Origin: Pirellulales bacterium
GTDB taxonomy: Bacteria; Planctomycetota; Planctomycetia; Pirellulales; Thermoguttaceae
Length of the DNA stretch: 5,957 bases
Reading direction: 5' to 3'
Assembly (NCBI GenBank): GCA_030642635.1
Contig: DAOWNK010000206.1
Coordinates: forward strand, 1-5,957
In this document: piece by piece, positions 4,530 through 5,957 of the stretch
Layout of the letters: each line of letters starts with the position of its first letter
How positions within the stretch are numbered: the stretch's first letter is position 1
Position numbers and translations under genes: made by a program
The notes under the pieces: generated by a model
What the model saw: the letters and a program-made list of their open reading frames with translations, nothing else
The model's database searches: none
What the model was told of the DNA's origin: nothing

Positions 4530-5744
4530 ATGAGCAATGTATTACGATTGGCGATCGTTGATCCCGACGACTCGAAGCGTGAAACTCTAAAGAGCATGTT
4601 GCTCAGCATAGACATGCTGTGGCTGGAGGCCGAGTGTTCGCGCTACGAGTTCTTCGCCGACGTGGTGGCGCAAACCAACCCCGACATCGGACTGGTCGCC
4701 ATCGACGACGACACGGAAAAGGCCCTCGATCTGGTCGCAAAACTCGGTGAGACCTCTCCCGACTGCTCGGTGCTGGTGGTCAGTTCATCGAACGACGGCA
4801 GCCTGATACTGCGAGCGATGCGGGCAGGAGCCAAAGAATTCATCACCGAGCCGGTGCGTATCGAGGACCTGTTGGCCGCCGTAGGACGAATCAGCGAACG
4901 ACGATACGGCAGCGGCGACGGCAGACCGCGCGGAAGTCAGATCATCACCGTCGCCGGTGCGACCGGAGGGGTGGGCACGACCAGCCTGGCCGTGAACCTC
5001 GGCTGCGCACTGGCCGCCGATGAGAAAAACTCCGTGGCGCTGATCGACCTGGACCTGTGCCTCGGCGACGCCGACGTACTGCTGGATATCATTCCAGACT
5101 ACACGCTGGTCGACGTCGCGCAGAACGTCACCCGGCTCGATTTCACACTGCTTAAACGCTCGCTGACGAAGCACTCATCCGGATTGTATCTGCTGCCCAG
5201 GCCCGTGCAATTAGAAGATATCGGCCTGATCACACCCGACGACCTTCAGCGCGTGATCGGGCTGCTGAAGGCCACGTTTACACATCTGATACTCGATCTG
5301 TCGAAGAGCTACAGCACAATCGACATAATCGCCCTGGAAATGGCCAACCACATTCTGCTGGTCACGCAACTCGACCTGCCGTGTCTGAGGAACATCGTGC
5401 GGCTGATGATGTCGTTCAGCGAAATGGAGGATATCGCAGATAAGATCAAAATTGTGGTGAATCGCGTTGGGTTGGAAAGCGGCCAGATCACGCTGAAAAA
5501 GGCCGAAGAAACCATCGGCAAGGATATCTTCTGGCAAATTCCAAACGACTATCGCACAATGGTCGAAGTGCGCAACAACGGCGTGCCGCTCATCGAGCAG
5601 GCCCCAAAGGCCGCCGTTACTCAGTCGATCGTTGCGATGGCCGAAGCTCTCACCAGTGGTGAGGAGATCGAGGCGCCGGAAATTGCCGGCAAGAAGGCGG
5701 GCCTCGGCAAGCTCTTCAAGTTCCTGCCGGGTAAGAAGGAGTAA
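4530..5744 (+). CDS. cpaE: Tad pilus localisation ATPase-like protein CpaE/TadZ
   Basis: This 404-aa protein has a receiver-like domain (about 4-125) followed by a ParA/MinD-type domain (about 137-370). The family places the Tad machine at a site on the inner membrane and works with the CpaF/TadA motor. The receiver appears non-phosphorylatable: by eye, Ala57 falls where the phospho-Asp should be in PDIGLVAID, and the usual Lys-Pro near its end is Glu-Pro (EFITEP, 104-109). The P-loop region is GATGGVGTTS at 143-152, with Thr145 and Thr150 where ParA/MinD proteins have lysines. Acidic motifs are IDLDLCLGD (172-180; Asp173, Asp175) and LILDLS (253-258; Asp256). The last residues (388-404, GLGKLFKFL with flanking lysines) resemble an amphipathic membrane-targeting tail. 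The start at 4530 has only a weak AAGAAA site. The family is secure; nucleotide hydrolysis is doubtful. Confidence 0.93.
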   Translation: MSNVLRLAIVDPDDSKRETLKSMLLSIDMLWLEAECSRYEFFADVVAQTNPDIGLVAIDDDTEKALDLVAKLGETSPDCSVLVVSSSNDGSLILRAMRAGAKEFITEPVRIEDLLAAVGRISERRYGSGDGRPRGSQIITVAGATGGVGTTSLAVNLGCALAADEKNSVALIDLDLCLGDADVLLDIIPDYTLVDVAQNVTRLDFTLLKRSLTKHSSGLYLLPRPVQLEDIGLITPDDLQRVIGLLKATFTHLILDLSKSYSTIDIIALEMANHILLVTQLDLPCLRNIVRLMMSFSEMEDIADKIKIVVNRVGLESGQITLKKAEETIGKDIFWQIPNDYRTMVEVRNNGVPLIEQAPKAAVTQSIVAMAEALTSGEEIEAPEIAGKKAGLGKLFKFLPGKKE

Positions 5745-5746
5745 GA

Positions 5747-5815
5747 GAAGGGGGAAGGCGGAAGGGGGAAGGCGGATTTCAAACTTCCGCTTTCCCCCTT
5801 CCGCCTTCCCCCTTC
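5747..5815. repeat. 30-bp purine/pyrimidine hairpin of heptad units
   Basis: The left arm (5747-5776) is all purine except for two C, and pairs with 5786-5815 over 30 bp with a single G-T wobble and a 9-nt loop (5777-5785). The left arm reads GGGGGAA, GGCGGAA, GGGGGAA, GGCGGAT. The right side continues past the stem as TTCC-type heptads to about 5833. The stem begins 3 nt after the tadZ stop. No T-run follows it, so it is not a classic intrinsic terminator, but as RNA it could shield the tadZ 3' end or lower expression of the next gene. Confidence 0.75.
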
Positions 5816-5834
5816 CGCCTTCCCCGATCCCCCC

Positions 5835-5864
5835 TTGTCGACAGTGACCTCGAAAGTTTATCAT
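5835..5864 (+). promoter_or_regulatory. Possible promoter before the last gene
   Basis: TTGTCG (5835-5840) and TATCAT (5859-5864) are 18 nt apart, in an AT-rich patch of otherwise GC-rich sequence, 54 nt before the next ATG. The hexamer matches are moderate and this is by eye only. Confidence 0.27.
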
Positions 5865-5903
5865 ATAGTGTTTGCACACCCGACCCGGAATGTAAAACAA
5901 GGA

Positions 5904-5910
5904 AAAGGAG
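5904..5910 (+). promoter_or_regulatory. Strong ribosome binding site of the last gene
   Basis: AAAGGAG lies 8 nt before the ATG at 5919. It is the best Shine-Dalgarno match in the window and the main evidence that a real gene begins there. Confidence 0.75.
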
Positions 5911-5918
5911 ATCGCCCC

Positions 5919-5957
5919 ATGTCGCTGGTAGTAGCAGCCAAGTTGCCTTCCAAAGTA
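5919..5957 (+). CDS. 5' end of a gene, probably CpaF/TadA motor ATPase
   Basis: Only 13 codons are inside the window (MSLVVAAKLPSKV), open to the end. They are too few to recognise a family. The strong ribosome binding site and the position directly after cpaE/tadZ suggest the secretion ATPase CpaF/TadA, which normally follows in Tad operons. That identity rests on gene order alone. A TadB/TadC platform gene or another tad gene would be the alternatives. Confidence 0.55.
   Translation, partial: MSLVVAAKLPSKV

Larger units (their letters stand above)
5745..5918. other. Gap between tadZ and the next gene
   Basis: No gene is seen. The first half is a long purine/pyrimidine hairpin made of 7-bp units. 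The second half is unique sequence with AT-rich AAGTTTATCATATAGTG at 5854-5870, a possible promoter, and a strong ribosome binding site at the end. A long frame on the opposite strand crosses this gap into tadZ, but it is a shadow of that gene. Confidence 0.6.

Noticed and set aside
4182..4615. Several open frames of 64-116 codons on both strands across the repeat gap
   Set aside because: Their peptides are periodic translations of the 17-bp array and the palindrome. A 17-bp unit cycles through all three frames without stops, so open length is no evidence of coding, and none has a convincing ribosome binding site.
5211..5900. 229-codon minus-strand frame opposite the end of tadZ and the following gap
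   Set aside because: It is a shadow of the tadZ gene extended through the pyrimidine-rich repeat. The part in the gap is repeat-derived (Gly/Lys-rich) and no family is recognisable.

Overview
The window carries most of the first half of a tad/cpa (tight adherence, type IVc pilus) operon. All genes are on the + strand in the order prepilin peptidase (cpaA/tadV type), TadE-like pseudopilin, cpaB/rcpC, cpaC/rcpA secretin, cpaE/tadZ, then the first 13 codons of one more gene. That gene's position suggests the CpaF/TadA motor ATPase. The gene set, the style of the proteins (a Cys-rich tail on the secretin, a TadE gene between cpaA and cpaB) and the repeat-filled gaps suggest a GC-rich planctomycete (Pirellulales-like). 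This is inference from familiarity, not from a search, and no taxonomic marker gene is present.

Layout: 1-105 is a leader with a C-rich 7-bp repeat. 106-672 is cpaA, overlapping tadE (669-1217) by 4 nt (ATGA). 1218-1398 holds a 94-bp paired inverted repeat. 1399-2457 is cpaB. 2458-2620 holds a second copy of the same repeat family. 2621-4216 is cpaC. 4217-4529 is almost entirely repeats: two pairs of 18-bp duplications, a second type of paired palindrome and a 17-bp tandem array. 4530-5744 is cpaE/tadZ. 5745-5918 starts with a 30-bp purine/pyrimidine hairpin. 5919 onward is the truncated last gene.

How the genes work together: the inner-membrane aspartyl peptidase CpaA matures the Flp pilin and TadE-type pseudopilins. 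TadE carries the expected G|TAAVE cleavage site. CpaC forms the outer-membrane channel and CpaB is its periplasmic partner. CpaE/TadZ is a pseudo-receiver plus ParA/MinD-like protein that localises the machine at the inner membrane. The next gene would supply the ATPase. The major Flp pilin and the TadB/TadC platform proteins are not in the window.

The coding content is a recognisable, known system. The unusual material is between the genes. Every gap of 100 nt or more holds repeats: REPIN-like elements (outward-facing palindromic arms with GTAG or GTGG at the foot), short tandem repeats that appear to grow from the ends of one such element, and 7-bp periodic sequence in four of the five gaps. 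I found no RNA gene, CRISPR array or complete insertion sequence.
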